Shown here: in pieces, positions 46,717 through 55,105 of the stretch | Position numbering within the stretch: position 1 is the stretch's first letter | Layout of the letters: every line of letters starts with the position of its first letter | Assembly (NCBI GenBank): GCA_963774625.1 | Contig: CAVZFQ010000018.1 | Coordinates: 62,001 to 126,000, forward strand | Source: VAXT01 sp963774625 | GTDB lineage: Bacteria; Actinomycetota; Thermoleophilia; Gaiellales; Gaiellaceae | DNA: 64,000 nt | Direction of reading: 5' to 3' | Position numbers and translations under genes: made by a program | The notes under the pieces: generated by a model | Database searches by the model: none | The model's input: only the letters and a program-made list of their open reading frames with translations | What the model was told of the DNA's origin: nothing

Positions 46717-48467
46717 TCGAACAGCTCGTCGTAGAGATCGAGCGACGGGGCAAGCTCGTCGTCGGCGAGCCGTACTTCACGCCGGGCACACCGCTCACCC
46801 TCGACCGTAAGACACTCGGCAGCGCCGAGCCCGGGGATCTCGTGCTCGTCGAGAAGGGGCGCGGTCGTGCGCGCGTGCAGCAGGTCATCGGTCCGGCGAA
46901 GAGGGTGGAGAACGTCCTCGAGGCCCTGCTCGTCCACGAAGGCGTGCGCGGCGCCTTCGAGCCCTTCGACATTCCAGAGGCGATGGATGACGGGCGGGTC
47001 GACCTTCGCGACCTGGTCACGTTCACGATCGACCCGGAGACCGCGAAGGACTTCGACGACGCACTGTCGGTGCGAACCGAGGGCGACGGGCTGCGCGCGT
47101 GGGTGCACATCGCCGACGTCTCGCACTTCGTGCCGGCCGGGTCGCCGCTCGACCGCGGCGCGGCCAGCCGGGCGAACTCGGTGTACGTCCCCGGTCTCGT
47201 CGCGCCGATGCTGCCGCACGAGCTCTCCGACGAGGCCTGCTCGCTGCGACCTCGCGAAGACCGTCTCACCGTCACGGTCGAAGTCCTCTTCGATGCGCAG
47301 CTGCAGCCGGGCGAGCCGAAGTTCTACCGCTCGGTGATCAACAGCAACGAGCGCTTCAGCTACGGGCAGGTGCAGCGGATCCTCACCGAAGGCGAGCGGC
47401 ACGAGCTGGTCGGCGACCTCCGGCTCACCGAGCGACTCGCGACCGAGCTGCGCCGACGGCGCTTCGACCGCGGCGCGCTGCGGGTCGAGTCGAAGGAGGT
47501 GACGTTCGTCTTCGACGGCGAGGGAGGCGTGGAGCGCGCCTTCTTCGAGACCGAGGCGCACGCGCACATGCTCGTCGAGGAGCTGATGATCTTCGCCAAC
47601 GAGGCCGTCGCCGCCTTCCTCGCCGATCGCCGGCGTGCGGCGCTCTACCGCGTCCACGAGCAGCCCGAGCCTCAGTCGGTGCTGCTGCTGCTCCAGAAGC
47701 TCACCGACCTGGGGGTTCCGACCCCGCCTGCGCCCGACGCCGAGTCGATGAGCCCGGCGGATGCGGCAGCCCTCGCCGCCGAGACGAGCGAACGGGTCAC
47801 GGAGTACGTCCAGAAATCAGGCCGCGGGGCCGAGGCGTTCCCTTCACTCGTGCTTCGTGCTCTGAAGCAGGCGCACTACGACCCGCGGAACCTCGGCCAT
47901 TCGGGACTGGCGAGCGTCGCGTACTGCCACTTCACTTCGCCGATCCGGCGCTATCCGGATCTCGTCGTGCACCGCGCCTTGCTGCGGGAGCTCGGCCAGG
48001 GTGACGATCCGCCGCCCGAGGACCTTCAGGGCCTGGCCGACCACACCTCGACCAAGGAGCGCGAGGCGACCCAGATCGAGTACCTGGCGGACGAGATCTG
48101 CCTGGCCTGGCTGCTCGAGTCCGAGCTCTTCGACCGCGGCTGGGAAAAGCCGTACGACGGCGAGATCATCGGCGTCATCCCGTCCGGCCTCTTCGTCCGT
48201 TTCGGCACGGTTTTCGAGGGCTACCTGCCGGTGCGCCGCCTGGGCGGCGACTATTTCGAGGTCAACGAGCTCGGCACAGCGCTGATCGGCCGGCGAAGCG
48301 GCCGCCCGTATCGCCTCGGGGACAAGATCGACGTGCTCGTGGAGGACATCCGCCGCTCGGAGGGCAAGGTCGAGCTCAAGCCCGTCGGCGCCGAGCGGCG
48401 CTCGTCAGGGCGGGGGAGAGGGCGGCGCGGACGCCCAAAACTACAATCGGGCCGTGGCAAAAGGTGA
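46713..48467 (+). CDS. rnr: RNase R/RNase II-family exoribonuclease, probable CTG start
   Basis: A 3'-to-5' exoribonuclease that degrades structured RNA and works with tmRNA. The 584-residue protein has the RNB catalytic motif FTIDPETAKDFDDALSV near residue 108, HIADVSHFV, YCHFTSPIRRYPDLVVHR, and a C-terminal S1 domain (EIIGVIPSGLFVRFG) with a basic tail. It is shorter than usual because the first cold-shock domain is missing. No ATG, GTG or TTG lies before the conserved start region; CTG 46713 overlaps the ftsX stop (CTGA), as coupled starts do. smpB begins inside its 3' end. Confidence 0.88.
   Translation: MIEQLVVEIERRGKLVVGEPYFTPGTPLTLDRKTLGSAEPGDLVLVEKGRGRARVQQVIGPAKRVENVLEALLVHEGVRGAFEPFDIPEAMDDGRVDLRDLVTFTIDPETAKDFDDALSVRTEGDGLRAWVHIADVSHFVPAGSPLDRGAASRANSVYVPGLVAPMLPHELSDEACSLRPREDRLTVTVEVLFDAQLQPGEPKFYRSVINSNERFSYGQVQRILTEGERHELVGDLRLTERLATELRRRRFDRGALRVESKEVTFVFDGEGGVERAFFETEAHAHMLVEELMIFANEAVAAFLADRRRAALYRVHEQPEPQSVLLLLQKLTDLGVPTPPAPDAESMSPADAAALAAETSERVTEYVQKSGRGAEAFPSLVLRALKQAHYDPRNLGHSGLASVAYCHFTSPIRRYPDLVVHRALLRELGQGDDPPPEDLQGLADHTSTKEREATQIEYLADEICLAWLLESELFDRGWEKPYDGEIIGVIPSGLFVRFGTVFEGYLPVRRLGGDYFEVNELGTALIGRRSGRPYRLGDKIDVLVEDIRRSEGKVELKPVGAERRSSGRGRGRRGRPKLQSGRGKR
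48442..48447 (+). promoter_or_regulatory. -10 hexamer TACAAT, leaderless smpB
   Basis: TACAAT inside the end of rnr finishes exactly six bases before the smpB GTG at 48454. The same hexamer is used for tmRNA 480 bases downstream. Confidence 0.5.
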
Positions 48468-48912
48468 AAAGCTCATCGCGGAGAACCGCAAGGCGCGGCA
48501 CGACTACAACCTCGTCGAGCGGTTCGAAGCCGGCCTCGTCCTCACCGGGAGCGAGGTCAAGTCTCTCCGCGAGGGGCGCGTAAGCCTGCAGCAGGCCTAC
48601 GCCGACGTGCGCGACGGGGAGGCGTGGCTCATCGGGGCGCACATCGATACGTACGACCAGGCGGGCCTGGAGAACCACGATCCCGTGCGCGACCGCAAGC
48701 TGCTGTTGAAGCGGCGCGAGATCGAGTCCCTCTACGGCAAGGTGCGCGAGCGGGGCCTGACGCTCGTTCCGACGAAGCTCTACTTCAAGGATGGGCGCGC
48801 GAAGGTCGAGGTCGCGCTGGGGCGGGGCAAGGACGTGCGCGACAAGCGGCGTGACATCGCGAAGCGCGACGCAGATCGCCAGATCGAGCGCGCGATGAAG
48901 GACAGACGCTAG
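48454..48912 (+). CDS. smpB: tmRNA-binding protein SmpB
   Basis: SmpB binds tmRNA and brings it into the A site of stalled ribosomes. The 152-residue protein shows IAENRKARHDYNLVERFEAGLVLTGSEVKSLREG, HIDTYDQAG and the basic C-terminal tail KRRDIAKRDADRQIERAMK that occupies the mRNA channel. The GTG lies inside the last codons of rnr. The partner ssrA follows 31 bases after its stop. Confidence 0.96.
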   Translation: MAKGEKLIAENRKARHDYNLVERFEAGLVLTGSEVKSLREGRVSLQQAYADVRDGEAWLIGAHIDTYDQAGLENHDPVRDRKLLLKRREIESLYGKVRERGLTLVPTKLYFKDGRAKVEVALGRGKDVRDKRRDIAKRDADRQIERAMKDRR

Positions 48913-48926
48913 ATCGCGGCTACAAT
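48899..48926 (+). promoter_or_regulatory. Promoter of tmRNA
   Basis: AGGACA (48899-48904), a 16-base spacer and TACAAT (48921-48926). The expected transcript start near 48934 leaves about ten bases to be removed by RNase P to form the mature 5' end at 48944. Confidence 0.55.
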
Positions 48927-48943
48927 TTGCGGGACAAACATAC

Positions 48944-49302
48944 GGGGGCGACCAGGTTTCGACGTGGTCGGTTCTCCGGTAGAGCTGCAAGCCGAGGTCC
49001 CCGGTCGGCCTCGTAAAACAACCGGGACACAACGTAAGTGCGGAAGACAACCTCGCACTCGCTGCCTAACCTAGTTAGGTAACGCGTCGCTCCGAGCTCG
49101 GCCCGTGGCACGGGTAGCGGCGTCATAAACGGGCTCGGCACCGAGGGAGAGCCAATCGCCCGAGGTGCGACACCACAGGATGGCTAGCCCGGCGGTAGGT
49201 CGGCTGTCAACCGGCCGGCGGGCGAAATTCAAGGGCAGCCTAAGCTTGTAGACGCTCTGTCCGGTGCGTCCGCGGACGCGGGTTCGATTCCCGCCGCCTC
49301 CA
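48944..49302 (+). ncRNA. ssrA: Transfer-messenger RNA
   Basis: The RNA rescues ribosomes on broken mRNA. The 5' end GGGGGCG pairs with the 3' segment CGCCTCC (49295-49301, one G-U) to form the acceptor stem, with discriminator A49302; CCA is not encoded. The T-arm GGTTCGATTCC lies at 49281-49291. The tag reading frame starts at GCG 49040 and ends at TAA 49067, encoding AEDNLALAA, with the standard LALAA degradation tail. Pseudoknot-like complementary segments surround the tag. smpB is directly upstream. Confidence 0.95.
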
Positions 49303-49318
49303 TCGCTCAGCGGTTCTG

Positions 49319-51043
49319 TTACCTGGGTGACGAGCCCGTGCTGTGTGTTGTACTTGCCAGCCGTTCCTCGGCGACTGCGTGGCCGATTGCGTGGGCCGCC
49401 GAAACTCCGGTGACTGCCGCTAGGAAGTCGTTCCGGTCCAGCACATACAGCTTGGCGTCGACGATGGCCTCGACCGTTGCCGTGCGCGGTACGTCTCGGA
49501 GCAAGGCGATCTCGCCGAAGTAGTCCGCCTGATGTGCCGTTGTGTGCAACCCCTCCGCTGAAATGTCGAGTTCGCCGTCGTCGACGATGTAGAAACAGTC
49601 TCCGAAATCGCCGGCTCGGATCACGAGCTCGCCGGCACGAACCGAGAGCGGGACGAGCTTGGCTGCTATGCGCTCCTTCGCCGCGATCGACAGTGGCGCA
49701 AACATCGGCACCTGTTCGATGAGCTCCAATTCCGGAGCAGGAAGGACCGCTCGATCGATCTCTACGAGTCGTCGGTAGGTCACGAGGATCAGCACCGGCA
49801 GAATCGAACCGATGACGACGAAAGCCGCGCGCGGTCCGATGCTTTGGACGAGAGCCGGGGCTGCAATCGAGCCCAGTGCCACACCACCCATCGCGAGAGC
49901 CCAAACGATCCCGAGGACGCGCGTGAGGATCTCATCCGGGACGATTCGCTGGAGCAGGGTGAAGACGGCGACATCCTCGACGCTGTTGGCAGCACCGACA
50001 ATCGCAAGCAGGAAGATCGCCGGCGCGAGATTGGACCAGGGGGAGATGAGTGCGATCGGCACTCCCCAAGACACGAGCGCGAGGCCGAAGGCGACAGCAA
50101 GACGTCGCCCTCCAAGCGTCATCGCTCCGACCGCTCCGATGAGGCCACCAACTCCGATGGCGGCTGTCATGTAGCCGACCGCTTCTGCACCCGCATCGAA
50201 GACCTGGAATGCGGCGACGACGATCAGGACATTGAGGCAGCCGCGGACGAAGGTCTGCGTGACGATCAGGGCCACGACCAAGCGGGGTCTCGGGCTGCGC
50301 GCAATCGCTCGAAACCCGGCCGCAAGGACCTGTCGTGCGCCACCCTCGTCGTCGGTGGCCGCAGCCAAGTCAATGCCGCCTTCGATTCTGACCCTCGAGA
50401 GGAGCGCTGCGGCCAGAAGGAGCCCTCCGGCGCCGACGGCGAAGACGAGTCCGACGTCCACAACAGAGACGAGCACGCCGGCGAGCAAGGGTCCAAGGAG
50501 AGTCCCCAAGCTTTCGATCGTCGAGGTTGCACCGTTCGAAGCGATGAGCTCGGCGGGAGTTCGCGCGAGCGATGGCAGCAGAGCCTGCAGCGTGGGCCTG
50601 ATGAGAGTGGATGCGAGCCCGACCAGGGCCGCGAAGGCGAATACGAGGAGCTCTGCGTCCGCGAAAGCAGCGGCGGCCGAGCCAGCGAGTGCGAGTGATC
50701 CCACGAGAGTCAGCGCAAGCAGAAAGCGCTCGCGCCGGAATCGATCGCCGAGCGACGCTGCGAATGGGGCGACGACCGCCGCCGGCAGCAAGCGCACAAG
50801 CCCGGCGATCCCGACGGCTGACGCGCCGCCCTGCTCGTAGGCGAAGACGCCGAGTGCGACGAAGTGCGCCCACTCTGCGGTGATGGCCGCGCCCCACGCC
50901 AACTCCACACGGCGGATGTCGGGGTTGCGGACAGCAGCGCTGAGAGCCGCAACCACTTGGCCGGGGCGAACCACCCACAGATTGAACCCACTCGCTCCCT
51001 GCGAAACAAGCTCTGGCGCCGCCTCCACTTCACTGAACGACAC
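49319..51043 (-). CDS. MFS transporter fused to a cyclic-nucleotide-binding domain
   Basis: The 574-residue protein has twelve predicted membrane helices of the MFS_3 type (FAASLGDRFRRERFLLALTLVGSLAL is the loop 2-3 motif) to about residue 430, then a cNMP-binding domain: ELIEQVPMFAPLSIAAKERIAAKL, GDCFYIVDDGELDIS and the phosphate-binding cassette ADYFGEIALLRDVPRTATVEAI. The RTA motif suggests real cyclic nucleotide binding. The substrate is unknown. A gene with a cyclase domain lies divergently 52 bases away, so transport may be tuned by cAMP. Confidence 0.85.
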   Translation of the reverse strand: MSFSEVEAAPELVSQGASGFNLWVVRPGQVVAALSAAVRNPDIRRVELAWGAAITAEWAHFVALGVFAYEQGGASAVGIAGLVRLLPAAVVAPFAASLGDRFRRERFLLALTLVGSLALAGSAAAAFADAELLVFAFAALVGLASTLIRPTLQALLPSLARTPAELIASNGATSTIESLGTLLGPLLAGVLVSVVDVGLVFAVGAGGLLLAAALLSRVRIEGGIDLAAATDDEGGARQVLAAGFRAIARSPRPRLVVALIVTQTFVRGCLNVLIVVAAFQVFDAGAEAVGYMTAAIGVGGLIGAVGAMTLGGRRLAVAFGLALVSWGVPIALISPWSNLAPAIFLLAIVGAANSVEDVAVFTLLQRIVPDEILTRVLGIVWALAMGGVALGSIAAPALVQSIGPRAAFVVIGSILPVLILVTYRRLVEIDRAVLPAPELELIEQVPMFAPLSIAAKERIAAKLVPLSVRAGELVIRAGDFGDCFYIVDDGELDISAEGLHTTAHQADYFGEIALLRDVPRTATVEAIVDAKLYVLDRNDFLAAVTGVSAAHAIGHAVAEERLASTTHSTGSSPR

Positions 51044-51095
51044 TGCTCGGGGCGAGCGGGTGGTGGCGCGGCCCCGAAGGGGAGAGAATCACGAG

Positions 51096-53591
51096 ATGCG
51101 ACCCGCTCTCCCGACCGGGACCGTGACGTTCCTCTTCACCGACATCGAGGGATCGACCCGGCTGCTCCGGGAGCTGGGCGACGGGTATGCGGCGGTGCTT
51201 GCCGAGCACCGCCGTGCGTTGCGAGACGCCTGGCGGCGGCACGAGGGGGCCGAGGTCGACACACAGGGCGACGCCTTCTTTGTCGCATTTGCGCGTGCGT
51301 CCGATGCAGTGGCGGCGGCTGCCGACGCGCAGCGCGCGCTCGCGGGCGGCCCAGTGCGTGTGCGGATGGGCCTGCATACGGGCGAGCCGCTCCGGTCCGA
51401 CGAGGGATACGTGGGGTTCGACGTGCACCGGGCGGCGCGGATCGCCGCCGCCGGGCACGGCGGGCAGGTGCTTCTGTCGCAGGCGACGGCAGACCTTGCC
51501 GGCGCCGATGTGCGCAACCTCGGCCTGCACCGGCTGAAGGACCTGAGCGCGCCGGAGCGTCTCTTCCAGCTCGGGACGGACGTCTTCCCGCCGCTGAAGA
51601 CGCTGCACGAGACGAACCTGCCAGTCCCGGCGACACCGTTCCTCGGTCGCGAGCGGGAGATCGACCAGCTCGCGTTGCTGCTGCGGCGGCCCGACGTCCG
51701 GCTGGTGACGCTGACCGGCCCTGGCGGGAGCGGCAAGACACGACTCGCACTGCAGGCGGCCGCGGCAGCCGCGGACGACTACGACCGTGGGGTTTGGTGG
51801 GTGCCGCTCGCCTCGCTCGCCGATCCGGCGCTCGTCGAGTCCGCCGCCTGCCAGGCGCTGGGCTCCAAGGACACGTTGTCGGCCACGGTGGGCGACAAGC
51901 GACTATTGCTTGTGCTCGACAATTTCGAACATCTGCTCGACGCGGCTGCGGGCGTCGCCGAAACGATCGGCTCCTGTCCGCAGCTGACCGTGCTCGTCAC
52001 GAGCCGCGAGCCGCTGCACGTCGACGGTGAGTGGGAGGTCGGCGTTGACCCGTTAGAGGAGCAGGAGGCGGTCGAGCTGTTCGTGCAGCGTGCAGCGGCG
52101 GTTCGCTCTGACTTTGCGGCGAACGGCGAAGTCGTGGAGATCTGCCGGCGCCTCGACTGCCTGCCGCTCGCGGTCGAGCTAGCGGCCGCAGGTGTGAAGG
52201 CGCTCTCGCTGCCGGCACTACTGGAACGGCTCGAGCAGCGCCTGCCTCTGCTCGCCGGAGGCTCGCGGTCGGCGCCGGGGCGGCAGCGGACGCTGCGCGC
52301 GACGATCGCCTGGAGCCACGATCTGCTGACCCCGGCCGAGCAAGACCTCTTCGCCTGCCTCGCTGTGTTCGCCGGCGGCTGCACGCTGGAGGCCGCCGAG
52401 CAGATCTGCGCCGCCGACCTCGATGGGATCGCCTCGCTGGTCGACAAGAGCCTCCTCCGACGCAGCGGCGAGCGCTACTGGATGCTCGAGACGATCCGCG
52501 AGTTTGCGGAAGAGCGGCTGGAGGGGCTCCCGGACGTGAGCGAGCTCCGCGACCGCCACGCGGCCTGGCACGTCGCGCTCGGCGAGCGCGCGCGTCCCGA
52601 GCTGTATGCACGACGGGGGCCTGAGTGGCTGGACCGGCTCGACGCTGAGCACGCGAACCTGCGGGCGTCGCTCGAGCGCCTGCTCGCGGGCGAGGACAAA
52701 GACGGCGCGCTGCGGCTGTCGGGTGCGATTTGGACGTACTGGGCCATACGGGGGCACTGGACCGAGGGTCGGCGCTTCTTGGCCTCCGCGCTCGCGCTCG
52801 GCGGCGACGTCCAAGCCGAGCACCTCGTCGATGCGTTCTGGGGCGCTGCGGTCCTGGCGCTGTGGCAGGGCGACGTCGACGAGGGCGAACAGAGGGCGAC
52901 GCGCTTGTTGGAGATCTCGCGGAAGGCGGGACTGCCGCGCGGAGAGGCCCTGGGGGTGCATACGCTCGCGATGGCCGCGGGGGAGCGCGGAGATCGCGAA
53001 CAGGCGCGCGCGTTGTACGAGGAGTCGTTGGTGCTCGCCAGCGGCGTGGACGACCGTTGGCTGCTCTCGGCGGCCACGAACAACCTCGGCAACTTGTACT
53101 TCAGCGAGGGAGACTACGAACGTGCGATCGCGCTGTTCGAGGAGAGCCTGGCGATCGGCGAGGCGCGCGGCGACCTCGAAAGACGTGCACGGGAGCTCAC
53201 CAGCCTCGGCTACGCGACGCGCGCGCTCGGCGACATCGTCCGCGCGTATGAGCTCTTCCGCGGCGGATTGGCTGCCGCAGAGGAGATCGGCCTCGTCGGG
53301 CCCGACCTCGGCGCAATGTCGGGTATCGCCTCCTTTGAAGCCGAGGCCGGCGACGCCATTGCAGCCGCGCGACTGTGGGGCTGGATAGATGCCCAGGCAT
53401 CGCGCCTCGGTGCGACGGGAGACGATCAACTCAAATTTGAGCTCGAGAGCCTGCGCGATGCGCTCGGGCCCGAGCGACTCACGTCGGAACTCGCCACCGG
53501 AGCAGCCATGTCCCGCGAAGAGGCGATCGACCTGGCGCTCGGACGGGGTGACCCAGCGGGGCCGCCCACGGCAGACAAGGCGCCCGTTTGA
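51096..53591 (+). CDS. Cyclase-homology, NB-ATPase and TPR signalling protein
   Basis: The 831-residue protein has a class III cyclase homology domain (residues about 5-165: TGTVTFLFTDIEGSTRLLREL, VDTQGDAFFVAF, FDVHRAARIAAAGHGGQVLLSQ), a STAND-type ATPase (Walker A TGPGGSGKTRLAL, LLLVLDNFEH, LVTSREPL), then TPR-like repeats (NNLGNLYFSEGDYERAIALFEESLAIGE). It resembles large actinobacterial regulators of the AfsR/LuxR kind without a DNA-binding end. Both metal aspartates are kept, but the adenine-binding Lys and the transition-state Asn are replaced (Asp and His), so cyclase activity is doubtful. ATG 51096 follows GGGGAGAG. Confidence 0.85.
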   Translation: MRPALPTGTVTFLFTDIEGSTRLLRELGDGYAAVLAEHRRALRDAWRRHEGAEVDTQGDAFFVAFARASDAVAAAADAQRALAGGPVRVRMGLHTGEPLRSDEGYVGFDVHRAARIAAAGHGGQVLLSQATADLAGADVRNLGLHRLKDLSAPERLFQLGTDVFPPLKTLHETNLPVPATPFLGREREIDQLALLLRRPDVRLVTLTGPGGSGKTRLALQAAAAAADDYDRGVWWVPLASLADPALVESAACQALGSKDTLSATVGDKRLLLVLDNFEHLLDAAAGVAETIGSCPQLTVLVTSREPLHVDGEWEVGVDPLEEQEAVELFVQRAAAVRSDFAANGEVVEICRRLDCLPLAVELAAAGVKALSLPALLERLEQRLPLLAGGSRSAPGRQRTLRATIAWSHDLLTPAEQDLFACLAVFAGGCTLEAAEQICAADLDGIASLVDKSLLRRSGERYWMLETIREFAEERLEGLPDVSELRDRHAAWHVALGERARPELYARRGPEWLDRLDAEHANLRASLERLLAGEDKDGALRLSGAIWTYWAIRGHWTEGRRFLASALALGGDVQAEHLVDAFWGAAVLALWQGDVDEGEQRATRLLEISRKAGLPRGEALGVHTLAMAAGERGDREQARALYEESLVLASGVDDRWLLSAATNNLGNLYFSEGDYERAIALFEESLAIGEARGDLERRARELTSLGYATRALGDIVRAYELFRGGLAAAEEIGLVGPDLGAMSGIASFEAEAGDAIAAARLWGWIDAQASRLGATGDDQLKFELESLRDALGPERLTSELATGAAMSREEAIDLALGRGDPAGPPTADKAPV

Positions 53592-53603
53592 AATCTTGCT
53601 GAA

Positions 53604-54122
53604 CTAGACGTGCGCCAAGACGCGGTCGAGCGGCCGCGGGACGCGCTCGAGGTCGAGTGCCTCCACCAAGAGCACGGCGTACTTCTGCTTGCGGTTCCAC
53701 ATGAAGCCGTGCAGCTGCTCCTCGAGCGGCCGGGCGCGGTGCGCGGGCTGCTTCTGGTACGTCCGGAACGCGCGCAGCTCGCCGTGCTCCGCGAGCACGC
53801 GCTCCATTCCCTCCGGCCCCACAGCCCGCGTCAGCTCGTCCTCGAGGTCGCGCGTACAGGCGTAGAACCCGACGCGCTCGAGCTCGCCACGGTCGGCGCA
53901 CCCCAACGCGCGCAAGAAATGCCGCTCCTCGCCGACGTCGTAGAGCCCCGCGAGTTGGACGTCGCGGTACTCCGCGAGGAGGCGTGGCAGGTTCCCGAAG
54001 CCGCCCATCGGCACGACGGCGACGCCCTCGGCCTGGAGGTCGCGGCCACGGCGACGCGCAAGCGTCTCGACGGCGCGTCGGTCGCTCGTGCCCTCGACGA
54101 GCACTACTCCGCGCAGCTGCAT
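53604..54122 (-). CDS. TOPRIM-like small protein
   Basis: The 172-residue protein begins MQLRGVVLVEGTSDRRAVETLARRRG, matching the TOPRIM start found in OLD-family and small TOPRIM proteins, where the Glu and downstream Asp residues bind Mg. LAGLYDVGEERHFLRAL could carry the Asp of the second motif, although the usual DXD is not clear. It has no helicase or ATPase partner nearby. The role could be nucleic acid cleavage or regulation; uncertain. The ATG at 54122 is chosen because the TOPRIM motif begins right after it; an in-frame upstream start runs into REP repeats. Confidence 0.7.
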   Translation of the reverse strand: MQLRGVVLVEGTSDRRAVETLARRRGRDLQAEGVAVVPMGGFGNLPRLLAEYRDVQLAGLYDVGEERHFLRALGCADRGELERVGFYACTRDLEDELTRAVGPEGMERVLAEHGELRAFRTYQKQPAHRARPLEEQLHGFMWNRKQKYAVLLVEALDLERVPRPLDRVLAHV

Positions 54123-54204
54123 GACTGAACATGAGATCAGGTCGACGACGAGCGGCGGCGCTGCCTGCGCGAGTTCGATGCCCGCGGCCTCCACCTTTGC
54201 GACT

Positions 54205-54237
54205 GTGCCTGGCACGTGCCTGGCACGTGCCAGGGAC
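54205..54237. repeat. Three tandem REP 11-mers, distant copy
   Basis: GTGCCTGGCAC (54205-54215), GTGCCTGGCAC (54216-54226) and GTGCCAGGGAC (54227-54237, one mismatch) repeat the units that flank the transposase gene 40 kb away. They lie between the TOPRIM gene and peptidase E. The remaining bases of 54123-54313 show no gene. Confidence 0.8.
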
Positions 54238-54313
54238 CGGAGTTCACTGAATCAGGCTTGGTTGTCTAGGGTCGGGGCGGTTCTAGCCTGCAATAACGAC
54301 TCCGGGAGGCACC

Positions 54314-54982
54314 ATCAGGATTCTTCTCACTTCCGCTGGCGTCAAGAACGCGAGCATCCACGACGCGCTGGTAGACCTACTGGGGAAACCGATTGCCGAG
54401 TCCAGCGCCCTCTGCATTCCCACCGCGGCGTACGCCAACCCCGGCGGTGCTGGCCATGCATGGCGGCTGATCAGCGGACGAGAAGCCAGAACCCCCATGT
54501 GCGAACTGGGCTGGAAGTCATTGGGAGTGCTGGAGCTCACCGCGCTGCCCAGCATCGACAAGGACCGTTGGATCCCCATGGTCCAGGAGACCGACGCCCT
54601 GCTGGTGGGAGGCGGCGATCCGCTGTATCTGTGCTACTGGATGCGCCAGTCCGGACTGGCAGACCTCTTGCAGTCGCTGGGCGAGGCCGTCTACGTGGGA
54701 TTGAGCGCCGGGAGCATGGTGATGGCCCCCAACATCGGGGAGGACTTCGTCGGCTGGAAGCCGCCCAACGGTGGCGATGAAACGCTGGGACTGGTTGATT
54801 TTTCGATGTTTCCGCACCTGGATCATGAGAATCTGCCGGACAATTCCATGGCCAACGCAGAAAAATGGGCTGCCAGCGTGCCCGTGCCGGGGTACGCGAT
54901 TGACGATCAGACCGCCATCAAAGTGACCGATGGTGCCGTCGAAGTCGTCTCCGAGGGGCACTGGAAACTGTTCACCCCCTAG
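54314..54982 (+). CDS. Peptidase E (S51 family) with no standard start codon
   Basis: S51 peptidases cleave dipeptides with N-terminal Asp or act on related peptides. The frame reads IRILLTSAGVKNASIHDALV from ATC 54314, then ALCIPTAAYANPGGAG, the nucleophile Ser in YVGLSAGSMVMAP, and SMFPHLDHENLPDN with the His. The total is about 222 residues, the family size. GGGAGG lies four bases before ATC 54314, exactly where an ATG is expected. The next in-frame ATG (54497) would remove a quarter of the protein. The start is therefore either an ATC or a mutated or misread ATG. Confidence 0.8.
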   Translation: MRILLTSAGVKNASIHDALVDLLGKPIAESSALCIPTAAYANPGGAGHAWRLISGREARTPMCELGWKSLGVLELTALPSIDKDRWIPMVQETDALLVGGGDPLYLCYWMRQSGLADLLQSLGEAVYVGLSAGSMVMAPNIGEDFVGWKPPNGGDETLGLVDFSMFPHLDHENLPDNSMANAEKWAASVPVPGYAIDDQTAIKVTDGAVEVVSEGHWKLFTP

Positions 54983-55105
54983 GACCGTTTTCGGTGCGCT
55001 TACCTTTGACTGCCCCACTGCCCTGGAACGAACCCAAAGCGGTCCGTAGGGCTCAGACGAGACGCGACCTCCGCTCGCTGCTGCGAGTACGTCCAGACCG
55101 TCTCG

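Noticed and set aside
54123..54204. N-terminal extension of the TOPRIM protein up to 54215
   Set aside because: Its first codons come from the REP repeats, and the TOPRIM motif starts directly after the Met at 54122.
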